Origin: Tenodera sinensis
Taxonomy: Eukaryota > Arthropoda > Insecta > Mantodea > Mantidae
Direction of reading: 5' to 3'
DNA: 64,000 nucleotides
Assembly: GCA_030765045.1 (NCBI GenBank)
Contig: CM060964.1
Coordinates: 319,367,513-319,431,512 of the forward strand
Shown: piece by piece, positions 24,703 through 36,534 of the stretch
How the letters are laid out: each line of letters opens with the position of its first letter
Numbering within the stretch: the first letter of the stretch is position 1
Notes under the pieces: generated by a model
Told to the model about the DNA's origin: nothing
What the model saw: the letters and a program-made list of their open reading frames with translations, nothing else
Databases searched by the model: none
Program-made: the position numbers and the translations under genes

Positions 24703-25280
24703 TGGAACATATGCACAATGAAAATAAACTTAAGCATAACATAAACTTAAAAACTAGATATGTCTTATAATAGAACCATTCACAAAGAGTCACGTAAACT
24801 TAAAAATAAACATCGGATTAAAGGTGAACTTAGAAGATTGTAAGGCCCAAACTGTCAAGTTTATATCTATGTCAAACATAAGAAACTGGCCAAACAGTAA
24901 GCGATTATAATCACCTTATTATTTTACCACCCCAAATCAGACTTTACGTCTTCATATGGTGATTTTCTGTGCAAGATCAAGGGGTAGAAAGCTCTGGAAT
25001 ATCTACAGAAATCGCAGTAAAACAAATGCAGGACGTTTTCGTGAGTTTGATGTCCTATAGTAACGTGTTGTTCATTTTGATACATGTACACAGCCTCTTT
25101 AGTCGGCGATCACTTCGCAGGCCGCCGTAATAGTCGTAGCTCAGTTTAACATTGTCTTGCAATTGGCTGCTGCTTATACCTATCTGGAGTTCTTGTTGTC
25201 AATGACAACACATCGCGTTTAGTTCATGTGTAAGCTTTGCGTCCTAATGTTAATACTTAATTTTCATTGTGAATGGCTCC
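24703..25280 (+). mobile_element. MITE with CAATGAAAAT terminal inverted repeats
   Basis: The left end GGAACATATGCACAATGAAA and the reverse complement of the right end, GGAGCCATTCACAATGAAAA, form imperfect inverted repeats of about 28 bp. The 5' two thirds is collinear with 13340-13705; the 3' part (about 25090-25280) is unrelated to that copy's ORF. It looks like an internal-deletion derivative of the transposon whose gene remnants lie at 13.7-15.1 kb. Confidence 0.6.
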
Positions 25281-25409
25281 TTACTGTTCAGCGAGAAATG
25301 ACACCATTTGTTTTTCGACCCAAAGCTTCCAATATAACCAGAGCAACAATTAAAAAAACATTCATGTAAATTTCGTTTTATTGACAGTATCTCAAACTTA
25401 TATTTAAGT

Positions 25410-25650
25410 TGTTGTTGTAGTGTTTAACGCCCGCTTTTACTACTACGGCACCGCAGGCGGTGACACTGATGATACATGAAGATGGAGCACCGGTGGAATG
25501 AGATGGCGGGGGAAACCGGAGTACCCGGAGAAAACCCGCCCTGACGCCGCTTCGTCCACCACGAATACCACATGCGGGTCCCTGGGATCGAACCCGGGCC
25601 GCCTAGGTGGTAGGCGAGCGCGCTAACCGCTCGGCCACGGCGCCGCCAAG
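25410..25650 (-). mobile_element. SINE-A with 11 bp target-site duplication
   Basis: Full-length-like SINE-A in reverse orientation (B box complement GGGATCGAACCCGGGCCGCC near 25583). It is flanked exactly by TATATTTAAGT at 25399-25409 and 25651-25661. The duplication proves retroposition and fixes the element's ends. Confidence 0.9.
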
Positions 25651-25797
25651 TATATTTAAGTAAAACCTTTATATGTATTATTGAGAAAATGAAAACCAAC
25701 GCAACTACTTCATCGTAAAAGCTTGTTTATTGTTGAAGAAATTTCATGGAAGGCTTCGATTTGCACCTTTAAAAGACATGGTATTGAAGATAGAATT

Positions 25798-25945
25798 TTA
25801 TGAGAGTGAGTGGGTGAGTGAGTGATGAGTGAGTGAGTGAGTGATGAGTGAGTGATGAGTGAGTGAGTGAGTGATGAGTGAGTGAGTGAGTGAGTGAGTA
25901 GAGTTTAAGGGCCCGTCGACAGCTAGGTCTTTTGGGTCCTTGGAA
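25798..25945 (-). mobile_element. LINE 3' terminus with (TCAC)n/(ATCACTCAC)n tail
   Basis: Reverse complement of the 20.7 kb LINE end: AAAAGACCTAGCTGTCGACG then GGGCCCTTAAACTCTACTCA. The tail is TCAC units interrupted by extra AT (ATGAGTGAGTGA on the plus strand, 25800-25900). Only about 45 bp of the LINE body is present, a strongly 5'-truncated insertion. Confidence 0.6.
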
Positions 25946-25954
25946 TTTTATAAA

Positions 25955-26125
25955 CTTTCGAATGTTTCCTTTTTTAGTTATGCTGTAAAAATGTATACAC
26001 ACGCAAGCCACGCGCGTACAATGCATCTCAAAAATGTGCACTTCCGATGAAATCTTGGCGTACAATTTTCTTTAATGAAGCAGAACTTCCCGTGTCTTAG
26101 GTTAGTGAAGTAAAAGTAAAACCGT
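25955..26125 (+). mobile_element. Repeat family 1, degenerate 3' fragment
   Basis: Weak collinearity only: TTAGTTATGCTGTAAAAATG, a short ACACACGCA stretch, CTTCCGATGAAATCTTGGCG, and GTGAAGTAAAAGTAAAACC at the end. It directly abuts the LINE tail. Confidence 0.4.
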
Positions 26126-26216
26126 TTGCATAATCAGCAAAAGTAATTCTAGCATTGGTGATGCTATTTTGTTTTCCAATTTTAGAGTAAAGAAGCATAC
26201 TTTGCGTGTCCCTTAC

Positions 26217-26311
26217 CAGGTCAAAAGCACTCTCTGGGTAGAATTTGCAGGGCCTAAGGAATTGAAGAAGGAAATTCTCATCATCATATGGAAAGTTGAA
26301 ACCCTCTTCTC
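26217..26311 (-). CDS. CRAL-TRIO (alpha-tocopherol-transfer-protein-like) upstream exon
   Basis: Minus-strand exon of 95 bp between acceptor TTACTTATGTTGCAG and donor GTAAGG. It starts with two bases completing a split codon, then 31 codons: EEGFNFPYDDENFLLQFLRP, CKFYPESAFDL. This is the conserved F-P-x-D-D-x-F-L-L-x-F-L-R-x-x-K-F/Y core of the CRAL-TRIO N-terminal domain. It joins without phase change to MKRFYKF at 18827, giving SAFDLMKRFYKFRLKNP as expected for the family. No upstream exon was found with confidence between 26.3 and 64 kb; one donor-like site at about 63010-63017 would fit the phase but its coding sequence is not convincing. Confidence 0.85.
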
Positions 26312-28844
26312 CTGCAACATAAGTAAAATGAATGGATTAGAGCACTGATTTGTACAAGAGAAGTTATACATTGTAATTATACATACATATAACATTATAG
26401 GTAGGTATTACAGTATTTTAAATAGATTTTGATGGAGTATTATCATCCATATAAATTGTGGATTACGTTTAAGAAGGTTATAAAGCCATTCATTTTAGGT
26501 CACTTCAGAATATGAAGATTCTAAACATCGTAAGATTGGAAGAGAATAATAAACAAGGACAATAATTGTAATTAGTGCTATGGAATGCTGAATTATAGTC
26601 CCATGTAAGCAATTCTAAGACAGAACTGTTAGAAGTGCGAGCATTAGCAAAGAGAAATAAAAAAGAGAAAACTGCTGAAGAACATTAATAAACAGTCGTT
26701 TTGTGGTTCCTAAATGAATTAGTTTCTAGTTTGCTTTATATGATTCATCAAGTCATTGGTACAAACTCTACATTGTCTTTCATAATAGCACGTGCTGCGC
26801 AGTACCCAGACTTATCATTCTCCCTCATCATCGCACAATAACCAGGCAATAGGTCATAGAACAACAGCTCTTGCTGAGGTAGAGATCACTAGGGACAGCG
26901 TGCACCAACCTAGAGAAAACTCCACTTCCTTAGGAAGGTACTGTTCACTCGGTGACTTACATACTCAGTGAACTACTTCCAAAGTATTTTACCTCTTTCA
27001 GATGTTCTCGGATTAAATTACCACAGAAGTAAATGTTGGAGAGCAATGTACGTTGTATGTTGTTACGGAAGTAAATAGAGCACAAATATATTTAGAATTT
27101 ACTTGGTTGGAGTAACTCGCATGTCGACTGAACTATAATACCGTATCGTATTTAGAGGAAGATATTTTGATGTGTTAATAGATTACTTGATTACGTTGAT
27201 GATCTCAACGAAGAAAACAATAGAAATGCGATAGTGCATATAGTACTGGAAAGGCGAGATCCTCCAAGAACGTTTTGGTACTAGGAAATGATCCTTTACG
27301 TTCCTTCTCAACCTGCTTGTAGAGCATATGCAACAAAATTCAAGATCTGAGTTCAGGTGTACCCAAAATGCAATTGCTACGCGCCCTGCGAGTGTTTCGT
27401 AGTTTTAGATACCTAGTTCTTATAAACGTTGATCCTACACTTGCTGGACGTATTCTTCATTGCGTTATTAGAGCACTTTGAGATTAACAGCAGGTACATA
27501 AATAAATATACGTGAGCTTTCAGAAAATAAAGGGCAGTTCTTCTTCAGCTTTTCACATTTCCCACACTTTGTGGGTGCAATTGTCTGCACGCGTATTCTT
27601 AATTTATATCCATCTGGTGAAAATGGAGAACTTTACCAAAATCAGAAAGAATACTTCTCCATCAACACGCAAGTGGATTGCAATGCAAATATAAAGATTG
27701 GAAACATTGTTTCCAAAGAATTTTAGGCTACTCTTCAGTGCATTTCCTGTCCTCGACGCATTGAACTCATCTGTCACGAATTTCCAGGCTTTACATCATG
27801 TTTTTCCCCACTCTGTATTGTTTAAATGGATTTTCATTATCTCTACCATCTTCAGCTTCGGGCGTGATTGGTGTTTCGTTGCACTTGGGCTGGAAAATGG
27901 TTACGTGCGCACAGAATTTCGCTGCTAGATCCCCCTCCCCAAGCACTGCCTGCCGTTCACTCTAAGCGCTCGCTTGTAAACAACGTACCGGTCGGTATAC
28001 TAGAAGTGCACCTATCCTAAATGCATGTCCGAACCTTAATTATTATAAGTAGTGCTCAGCTCAATAGGCATTAATAACGTAAAGTACTCGCAGGTAGGCA
28101 AATAGGTGCTATAACAAATTCAAAATGGGTATTAATATAAGCACTATCAATTATGATAAGCACTGAAGTAGGCACAATCTTTTTATTATACTTCGCTTAA
28201 AAACACACTTCGACATGACAGGGAATATCAAATACCATATACCATATAATAAATGTTATAAATTCCACTATTCTCTTAATGAAGTGCAAACTTTAAGCGC
28301 TATTTCTTTAAACTTACCCACTTCAGTTAGTATGTACTTTATATAGATAACTTATTAATCAACTTATAAATAATTTCTCTCTTGAATATGTTTTACACTA
28401 CCACGTTGGTTTGTAATTGCCAAGTATATTATGCATATTATTGTTAAACAGGCTATTGTTGCATTTGCAATGAAATAAGTCCAATCTATTTCACTCATTA
28501 CTGTGTTATCGCCCACATTGGAAATATAAAACAATAAAGCCATCGCATTAATGGACAAATGTGATGAGTTAATATATTTTGTAGTTGATCATTTTAGTAC
28601 GCTTTTTGTGCTAAGTAGCCGCTATTTCATTATTAAATGAAACAATGCAACTATCCACGTTAGGAAAGGAGTGTCATTACTAAAAGCTTCGTCAGGCACG
28701 TTGTCAACAATCGCTTTTTGGCCCAGTGCGCGAAATATTAATTGCAATAGTAAGGTCAACATGAGACTGCGCCGGCTTCACAGAACCCGTGTCCTAGTTA
28801 CGGAGGAGAATATGTTTACTCAATGTCTCTCACGAGAATAACAC
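26312..28844. other. Unassigned, possibly intronic DNA
   Basis: No exons, domains or repeat families recognised. It probably lies in an upstream intron of the CRAL-TRIO gene if the first exon is further right. Plus-strand frames at 27512-27928 match nothing I know. Confidence 0.4.
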
Positions 28845-28990
28845 GCTGGTATCGCAGCTCAATCGGTAGAGCACCTGCCTGTTGTGTGAGGGATCATGGG
28901 TTCGTTTCCCTGCTGGAGGGTGGGAATTTTTCTTTGAACAAGATTATTCCTTATCCTTCCTAGGCTCTGGTGGAATGAATGAGAGTATGA
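28845..28990 (+). mobile_element. tRNA-like SINE head (SINE-D)
   Basis: The A-box-like AGCTCAATCGGTAGAGCAC and B-box-like ATGGGTTCGTTTCCCTGCTG have normal tRNA spacing. However, the acceptor arms do not pair and the sequence runs on into TGGTGGAATGAATGAGAGTA. Therefore a tRNA-derived SINE or tRNA pseudogene, not a functional tRNA. Confidence 0.55.
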
Positions 28991-29056
28991 ATTAAGATCT
29001 GATGCTTTCCTTGCGACGAACATGTTCTAGACGTTCTCGGGCTTCAAGTCAGATGT

Positions 29057-29108
29057 AGTGATGAAGAGCCATCGACGTTTCGGGAGTGTGCATCTCTACC
29101 ATCATCAG
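29057..29108 (-). ncRNA. Hammerhead-like core motif, copy 1
   Basis: The minus strand reads CTGATGATGG, a 14-nt stem-loop-like stretch, then CTCCCGAAACGTCGATGG. CTGATGA and GAAAC flank a hairpin (GGTAG with CTCCC, one mismatch). It shares about 50 bp with only two mismatches with 56458-56510. Stem III closure and a cleavage site are not evident, so ribozyme activity is not supported; it may be a remnant of a Penelope-like element end. Confidence 0.35.
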
Positions 29109-29109
29109 G

Positions 29110-29934
29110 AGATGATGATCATTCAGACACCATTCCGAATTATAACTTTCTCACTACTCGTTAGAGGCTTCCCTCTGCGATATTTTACAAACTGCACTTG
29201 TTCGGCCATGATGGTTCACCTTCCCGCTTCCACAACTGACCAACAGAAGGCAGTCTGCGTATACTGTTCTGATTAAGTGCAATTAATTACTTTAGATTCA
29301 TTTTGCTACAGTTCTACATACTATAATAACACGTTAAACGTAGCATTTTTACGTTGTACAGAGAAGATCCAGTAGTTTTTGTTAGTATTGAGCGAACTAC
29401 TTTGTAACCGATGTACCTAGTAATATGCCGCATCAGCCAATGAACGTACAATTAATTCACTTTTGTACACGTGTTTCTGTTTGCATACGGACTAATCGTT
29501 TCGATGAAACCAGTATAGCTTTCCAAGGATTTACTACACACTTTACGACAAGAACAATAAAAGATTATTGCTATTGCGGCGGGATTCAAACTTGGAGCTT
29601 TGTCTTTAACCTACTCTGCAGACATGTGCGTTAACTGTTTACGACAGTTCTGTTCTTCAATTATATTGTTATTGGCCTTATGCAAAGCCTCACAGAAGGA
29701 GTGGTACTCTCTGCTTTAAGGGAGGGAGGGAACTCCGGCTCTCGTGGTAGGTATATCCCTCGCCTCATAAGTATTATTATTAGGCTAGTAGGTGAGCAAA
29801 AGCATGAAGTTGTGCACGTTTTGTCTGTAGAGCAGACGGGCAAACCAGTTCCCCACACTGTGCCGTCGCAAGCACTACGAACGTGCATAACTTGATTCCT
29901 CTTTAATGGAGCTGACCTACTAAGCCTACATTAG

Positions 29935-29935
<1 letters not shown>
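29110..29935. other. Unassigned DNA
   Basis: No recognised gene or repeat family. Confidence 0.4.

Positions 29936-30022
<87 letters not shown>
29936..30022. repeat. (ATT)n microsatellite
   Basis: About 28 perfect ATT units. Confidence 0.95.
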
Positions 30023-30024
<2 letters not shown>

Positions 30025-32358
30025 ATAGCAAGTAGTCTTAATGTTATGATACTACAGTAGAGGTATTTTACCATCCCTCATATTGTCATGTGTGTTGCCT
30101 AGTCGAAGAAAGCGGATGGCGATTCTGTGCGTGTGCGTGTGTGTCAACGATAGCGTAAAGGTGACACATTCAGATTTTTGCGATGGATTTAAACCCATAA
30201 AATACTTTTATGCAGATTTATACTTCGATGGCATCAGAGTAAAAGGATATAAGCCAAATATTGAATATAAAGGTATACCGAAATTTAGGCTTTAATACAA
30301 TTTTTGTTTATGATAAAATACATACTCACTTAACTTCAGAAAGAGTTGAGCAGAATACTCCTATTGAACAAAGTAAGCATGTACATTAAAGTAAATCAAT
30401 ATAATAACGTAAGCATGTCTGTTTGGGAAACATAGGTTTTTAAGTGCAGATACTTGTTCTACCAATGATAAATAGAGTGATCTTTTTATGTTAGTAGTTA
30501 CACCCTCTTTTCCTTAGTTTAAATACATCAATAGAAATTGCAGCTCCGTTAAAGTTTACACAGATTTTGGTACCCACGTGCACACTATTGCTTAACAGGG
30601 AACAAAAATAAACTGCAGACATTACTCACATCCTTTCTGTGCAGCACAGGAAGTATTCAGCTGATAATCATGAAGGCCACTAAATGTGAAAACTTTATAT
30701 TGTTGCAAGACAAGTCATTCGGGTTCAAAGCTAACATTGAGCTTTTCAGTATTGTTACACATCCTGTGGCGTTTTACTGCTTCTTCTTCCTCTTCCTCTT
30801 CTGGGGAGGGGGGGGGGGTTGACCTCAAATGTTATAAATGGTTCATTGGTAGCTATTTATAACAGTAAAGTTATTATAAAGGTATCGTAAAAAGCGTCAC
30901 ACACGTTTTTATAATAAAATTTATTATTTTGTTAATATAAATTAGTTTTTATTTTAAACTTATTGCAAAATTTTGAAATATAATGAACTAGTTGACTTTA
31001 TATCGCTGTAGAACTAACTCTTTATACTTGAAAATTATTTTCTACTTTTTACATCGGTTTGTTATTAAGGCGTTGTTTTTAGTTGTTTTTTTTAACTATA
31101 ATTTATTTTCTTCTTCGTAGCTCAGTCTGTTTACATTTACTTCCAACAAAACTGATATGGGCTAACACTGTCGAAAGTAGATAAAATAAAATGTCCAACA
31201 TTGTCATTACAGGTGATAAGGGTCTGCGGCCCTGTACGTATTTTACACGCAATTTACATCTAAAACACGTAATATAGAAAGTTGTTTTCTATGCGAAGTA
31301 AATTTCAAGCATTTATTGTTTTTGGCAATTTAAACATAAATAATTATCTGATTCATTTTCATTTTATTAATGGTCTGACATATAAAAATACACCAAGCCA
31401 AACTTCCCAACTATTGGATGATTATTCATTTAGCATATACAATTTGGAACTTAATTACATTAAATGAGTATTAATTATGTAGAAATCGTAATATTTACTT
31501 TAAACTGTTACAATGAATAGGCATTTAAAGCCTATGAGTTTGAAATGAAATCACTATTCTTTGTAGTCAATGTTGTTCCCTTATTTGTTCCTAATAACAA
31601 CACTTAACACAAATCGTTAATATAAGCATCTGCTCTTTGGGGAAGCTAGCGCAAGCTTCTTGGGTTATTACAAAAATAAATAAAAAGGCTTAAGAAGTTT
31701 TTGGTCCTATGGATTGTTTCGAAAATAAGTCGGGTTTCTCTTTCTTGTTTCTGAAGAGGAGGAAATGCTTGGCTCAGCAGTGCACTATAAAAAGGATTTC
31801 ATGACTCATTTATGTTTAGAGCATGATGCATAAATGGTCACCTCTATTCTACTTTATTCACAGTTCACATATCTGTGTATTTATTACACAAGCTGCTAGG
31901 TGATTCACTTTTTCAAGATCATCACCACATGCTAGGAGTAACTAGAACTCTAAATCAATAGTATTTGTTTCTTGGATATAAAATATGAACTGTGCAAAGA
32001 CTGAAACTTGTTGGGCAATTTCACATTCTTTACATATAATACGTTAATTACGGTTATTTATGCGTATTTTACTGCAATGTAGATACCCTTCTCTTACGTG
32101 TGAAGGCCTAAACCTGGGCGTGACATAATATCAAATGTCCTGAAAATTTCATGTGGCACAAACCTTTTAAGTTGAAAACATGAGGTATGGCCAAAGGCTT
32201 AAATTAAAGATTTTAAGAAGATATTGTTTTAGTAGCAAACGAAACTTTCAAATGTTTTACATCCACAAGGCTTTCTCTACCCACTATCGTTTATTTTTAT
32301 ATTTGTTCTACAAACTATTGCTGCAAAAACATATTCATATTAATAGAGATAACGCAAA
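30023..32358. other. Unassigned AT-rich DNA
   Basis: No coding, tRNA-like or repeat-family signal recognised on either strand. Confidence 0.4.
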
Positions 32359-32625
32359 GCGGCCGCACCGTAGCCGAGTGGTTAGACCATTCGCTTCTCA
32401 TCAAAGCGGCCCGGGTTCGATCCCAGGCAACCGCATGTGGGATTCCTGGTGGACGAAGCGGTGCTGAGACGGATTTTCTCCGGGTTCTCCGGTTTCCCCC
32501 GCCATCTCATTCCACCGGTGCTCCATATTCATTCCATATATCATCAGTGTCATCGCCTGCGGTGCCGTAGTAGTAACATCGGGAGTTATACACTACAAAA
32601 AAAAAAAAAAAAAAAAAAAAAAAAC
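32359..32625 (+). mobile_element. SINE-A copy, plus orientation, with poly(A)
   Basis: Head GCGGCCGCACCGTAGCCGAG with B box CCCGGGTTCGATCCCAGGCA, then the full SINE-A body to ACACTACA and a 27-nt A tail (32598-32624). No convincing target-site duplication was found. Confidence 0.85.
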
Positions 32626-32704
32626 AAAGAAGAACAATAACACAGCATGTTGGCAGCCACGGCATGTTGGGGTTGTAGAATGGCGGTGTAATTGTGATAA
32701 AACA

Positions 32705-33307
32705 GAGAGGAATGGCTCAGGCGGTAACGTCTGTGACCCGCATTCGAGAGGTCATGGGTACGATCTCCGTGGTCGACCTTCCTGACTCATGGTTATTTAC
32801 GGAGGTTTCCCCAGGTCGCCAGGCGAATGCTGGGAAGGATTTCCATATCCTCCAAATTTTCTGTTCCTCCATTTCGTTACATTAATCATTTCATTTCACC
32901 CTTCATCCCGTTATGTTTCTTTCAGGGTTGGAAGCGTTGGCGAGCGTCGTGGCGGAGGGAACAACTGCGGTCTGCAAGTCTGATCCCCCGAATTGAAAGA
33001 CGAGCATACTGGTTTCCGGACCCCCATGGAATGGTACCAGCCCGAGGGTGGGGGGAGGCAGCCGGTTTCCGAGTCTCGCGCCCCACTTGGGAATACGAGC
33101 CTGAAGGGGTGGGAGAGGAACAGGCTGAGCCAGCCTCCGCTGGAGTGCTACTAACTGGGATAATGTAGGGGCCCTGTCCTCTGCTCTGTCGTGTCAACTT
33201 GCCGGCCGCCCTTCGCATCCATTCGCCTTGTCCATCCTCCCGGGGGTTGCCCCATCAGGGGCATAGGCACAGAGATCGCATTTCGGTCGAGGTGCTAAGT
33301 CTCTTTT
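32705..33307 (+). mobile_element. SINE-B, long copy of about 600 bp
   Basis: tRNA-like head (AATGGCTCAGGCGGTAACG; B-box-like GGGTACGATCTCCGTGGTCG), then the GGTTTCCCCAGGTCGCCAGG block. A long GC-rich body follows (GTTGGAAGCGTTGGCGAGCG, CCTGAAGGGGTGGGAGAGGA, GGGGGTTGCCCCATCAGGGG), ending GGTCGAGGTGCTAAGTC. Collinear over its whole length with 48797-49430. It is unusually long for a SINE, so it may be a composite of a tRNA head and an unrelated body. Reading frames inside are not genes. Confidence 0.8.
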
Positions 33308-33957
33308 CGCAAGTTGTCATTGCATCTTTGCGTCAATTGTGTTAGAGGAGACAATATGATTTGCTCCTTGACGATCGCTAGCCAGGATGCAACGGCCATC
33401 CACATCCACAACAGTCCATAGAGTTTGGCAGTATGAATGTGAGAGTGAATATAAGTGTATTTTCTGATGAAAATCGTAAAAGCCAATGGTAAAGATCTAC
33501 AGTCAAGGAGTTAGCTGTTGCACAGAAGCTAAAGCGTGTTGTGCAAATGAAACAATAATACATTTCCACAGTGAAATTAATTGCCTCGGCGGGCGGCGGG
33601 TTGAACACACATTCCTTAAGATATATCTTGAATTTAGTTGGAAAATTATCACTGGTAATCCATTTTTATCATAACTAGTAGCGAATATCTGCAATGAGTT
33701 AGGAGCAGCCAGACGGAGGGGCCTCCAATAACTGATACACAGCACCGCAAGTAAGTCATAGTTGGCCCTTGTGCTGCCAACGTGACCCCCTGGAGGAAGG
33801 GTTGAAGGAGAGACCAGTGGGCCCAGCAATCTCGCTAAGCGCCAGCGAGATATCTTCCTATAACGCAAAATCCACCGTCCTGCCGCAACACACCATCCAC
33901 CGTTCCTGATACTACAATCCTTGATACCGGAATTATTGATGGGTATTATTAATAATT
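33308..33957. other. Unassigned DNA
   Basis: Overlapping frames on both strands at 33486-33868 have no recognisable domains. Confidence 0.4.
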
Positions 33958-34165
33958 TTTAAGCAAATGCAATGTAGGAACTTTGCTGGGGAGTGATGTA
34001 GCCGGAACTTAAGTTGACAAAATGAGTGAGGGTTTTTTTTTTTTTTTCTCCCTAAATTTGCATCTTGTTGTTCATGTTTTACAATCTTACGAAAGTATTT
34101 TACTGTGATCGAACATCGGCAGTTTGTAGCGCCTAAAGACCGCGCTCGAGTTATGCATACTTGGC
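33958..34165 (+). repeat. Repeat family F, copy 1
   Basis: Collinear with the reverse complement of 53598-53815. Shared blocks include GGGGAGTGATG-GTAG, GGAACTTAAGTT, TGATCGA near the middle, and CTAAAGACCGCGCTCGAGTT followed by AT-CCTAC-like sequence. A T run at 34030 is specific to this copy. No coding capacity; type unknown. Confidence 0.65.
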
Positions 34166-35282
34166 CGTCGCAGCAAGAGGATTCTCCGAGTAGCATTTCA
34201 ACTTACTACTCGTATTATCATTGTTATTATGGATACAGTTATTTTAAATCGTGAAGTATTGGTTCATCAGAAGTTAGTAGATATAATACTTCGACTATTC
34301 CACTCATATGTGACTTGGTTGAAATCAACCAATCATGTGTATAAAAATTTCAAATTTCAACCAATGATAGCCATTATCACCTCCTTTGAATTTAATTATC
34401 ATCTTCTCCGCTTTTCTTGTGTTATGATCGGGTTAGAGAATCTAGCTGCACTGCCCTACAGCTTACGTAATTTGACGCAACAGAGTCACTATTCAAATGT
34501 CAAAAATGGCTGACACTCGCTTCGTCACCCATCTTATGCTGAAATAGACGAAATAATTCGAAGAGGGAAACCTCAGAACACAGAATGCAACAAGAAATAT
34601 GTTTGGAATTGGTTTGACAAATGTTATATTTAACGAAATTATAAATTAACAGCAGATCCTCCGACTTCTGACATTACCAACATTTTAAAAAACATAGCAT
34701 CAATATGAGAATCTTGTAGTCCGTACCAATGGACGCAGATGTAGTATGTATGCCTGCTACATGTTTATTTTTAAAAGTTAGTAAATACAATACAGCATTT
34801 AAATAACATTTCGTAGGCTATAGATATAATCCTTTAATTCATGAAATAGTCTTAATAAATGCAACTCGTGGTAGTAAAATTCTCTAGATAAATTGACAAT
34901 AACTCGTGGCATTACTTAAGATAACTACTATTTCTAGTGTTGAGACTCAGAAGCAGTAATTCCATATCCTTAAGTAATCTGCAATTCGCTTCAAATATCT
35001 CATTATTACCCTTCATTAAATTAATCAGTCAATTAAACTGGCGATGTTTATCCTCACATCCACCTACGCATACCCTAAGAAAAATGTCATAGTTCACCAC
35101 TGGAGCAGCTGGCAGCATGCTTTTCGAAGGCCGAGATATTGGAGATGGCATCAAAAAAGCGTCTTACAGGGAGATATCTATATTCTGAAACACATGAAAC
35201 GGAATGATGGGGATATGAAATTCGTGACTCATGCTATCATTCACCCATTGACCCGGGAAAACTACGAAAAAAGAACATGATC
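34166..35282. other. Unassigned DNA
   Basis: Nothing recognised. The plus-strand frame at 35044-35280 has no known domain. Confidence 0.4.
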
Positions 35283-35365
35283 AGAGTGGTTGGTCCGACG
35301 AGAGTTGAACCCGAGACCCGAGTCTCACATGTTACCTCTGCGGAGACATATCGCTCTAAATCTGC
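35283..35365 (-). mobile_element. tRNA-like SINE head fragment
   Basis: The minus strand contains GAGGTAACATGTGAGACTCG and the B-box-like GTCTCGGGTTCAACTCTCGT, resembling the head of SINE-B (GGTAACGTGTGAGGCTCG). The body is missing or too diverged to follow. Confidence 0.45.
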
Positions 35366-35684
35366 AAATAACACTACCCCTTTGCTAATGTTTGTTCCCT
35401 GTTAGATGCTGCAAATGTGGCTGAATGCAAATCGTTTCAAACAGGTAACTAAGAAACGAAAAGAAAACCCGTTTCCTACCGAACCTGTAATCAGTACAGT
35501 GATGAAAGAGACGTTCAAATAACATTATCATACGCTTGCACTTTAGAAAGCGTTACATTTAATCCCTAAAATGTATGAACTGGCTCCTACTTGAATAACG
35601 ATGCTGAAGGCCTTGGCCCGGTTGTACTCGTAGTTGTATAACTTTTTCATGTCATGTTACCAGCTGGGAATAACTCCAAGATTA

Positions 35685-36467
35685 AAAAAATCTGATGTGT
35701 TGCACTCACATGCCTTTCTCTACTCTTGTACTAACCATTGCTACAAACTCTTATTCCTCTGTCTTCTTCATGTTAGTCGAGATAAATATTTGTAGCTACT
35801 CTTGTACTAACCATTGCTACAAACTCTTATTCCTCTGTCTTCTTCATGTTAGGCGAGATAAATATTTGTAGAAGTTATCTTATTGGTAATTTTCTTGTAG
35901 GTGCAAAGGGAATATGAGAATCTGGTAGTCTTGGAGCGACAGTGAAATCTTTTAAAGCCGGTCGCTATAGGAAGGCTTTCAAATTCCTCTCTTTACACGG
36001 CCAAGAGATAAAAAAGAGAATAACGACCTTCCATTTGAGAAAAGTATTGCAGAACTCACACAAATAACAAGGAATATATCCGACTGGATCACTCCACAAA
36101 AAATGCATTTATACACAAATTGCGCTTTAAGGAGATCTCCATTTTTGTATAGTAAGATTTAATCTATCTCTTACGGTTTACCAGTTATGCAAAAGCCATC
36201 AAGAGTAAACAGGTCTACAGGAGCTATAGCCACAAAATTCAATATATACATTTCATTTGCTATAAAAATATCTTAAACATATGCCATTTTAATAAAAATC
36301 GTTAGACCATTTTTGAGAAAACCAAAATTTTCGAAAATTTTTCGTGTAAAGGGTAGTTTAGTGTGGAGGAATTTTCTACAAAATCTTCGCGTCGCATCCG
36401 TGAAAGATATTAAACTTAAATAACAAGTTTGGTTTTTAAACGACTTTTCGTTTTTGAGTTACGCCGA

Positions 36468-36534
<67 letters not shown>

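Noticed and set aside
25798..25905. CRISPR-like regular repeat
   Set aside because: It is a GAGT/ATGAGT microsatellite forming the tail of a LINE copy, with no unique spacers.
28364..28558. Minus-strand frame with a hydrophobic, membrane-like segment
   Set aside because: AT-rich DNA easily yields such frames; no family resemblance or splice context.
28845..28920. Functional tRNA gene
   Set aside because: A and B boxes are present but the acceptor stem does not pair and the sequence continues as a retroposon. The same holds for the heads of SINE-A, -B and -C.
32827..33218. Frames of 98-113 codons on both strands
   Set aside because: They lie in the GC-rich body of SINE-B and have no protein-like pattern shared with other copies.
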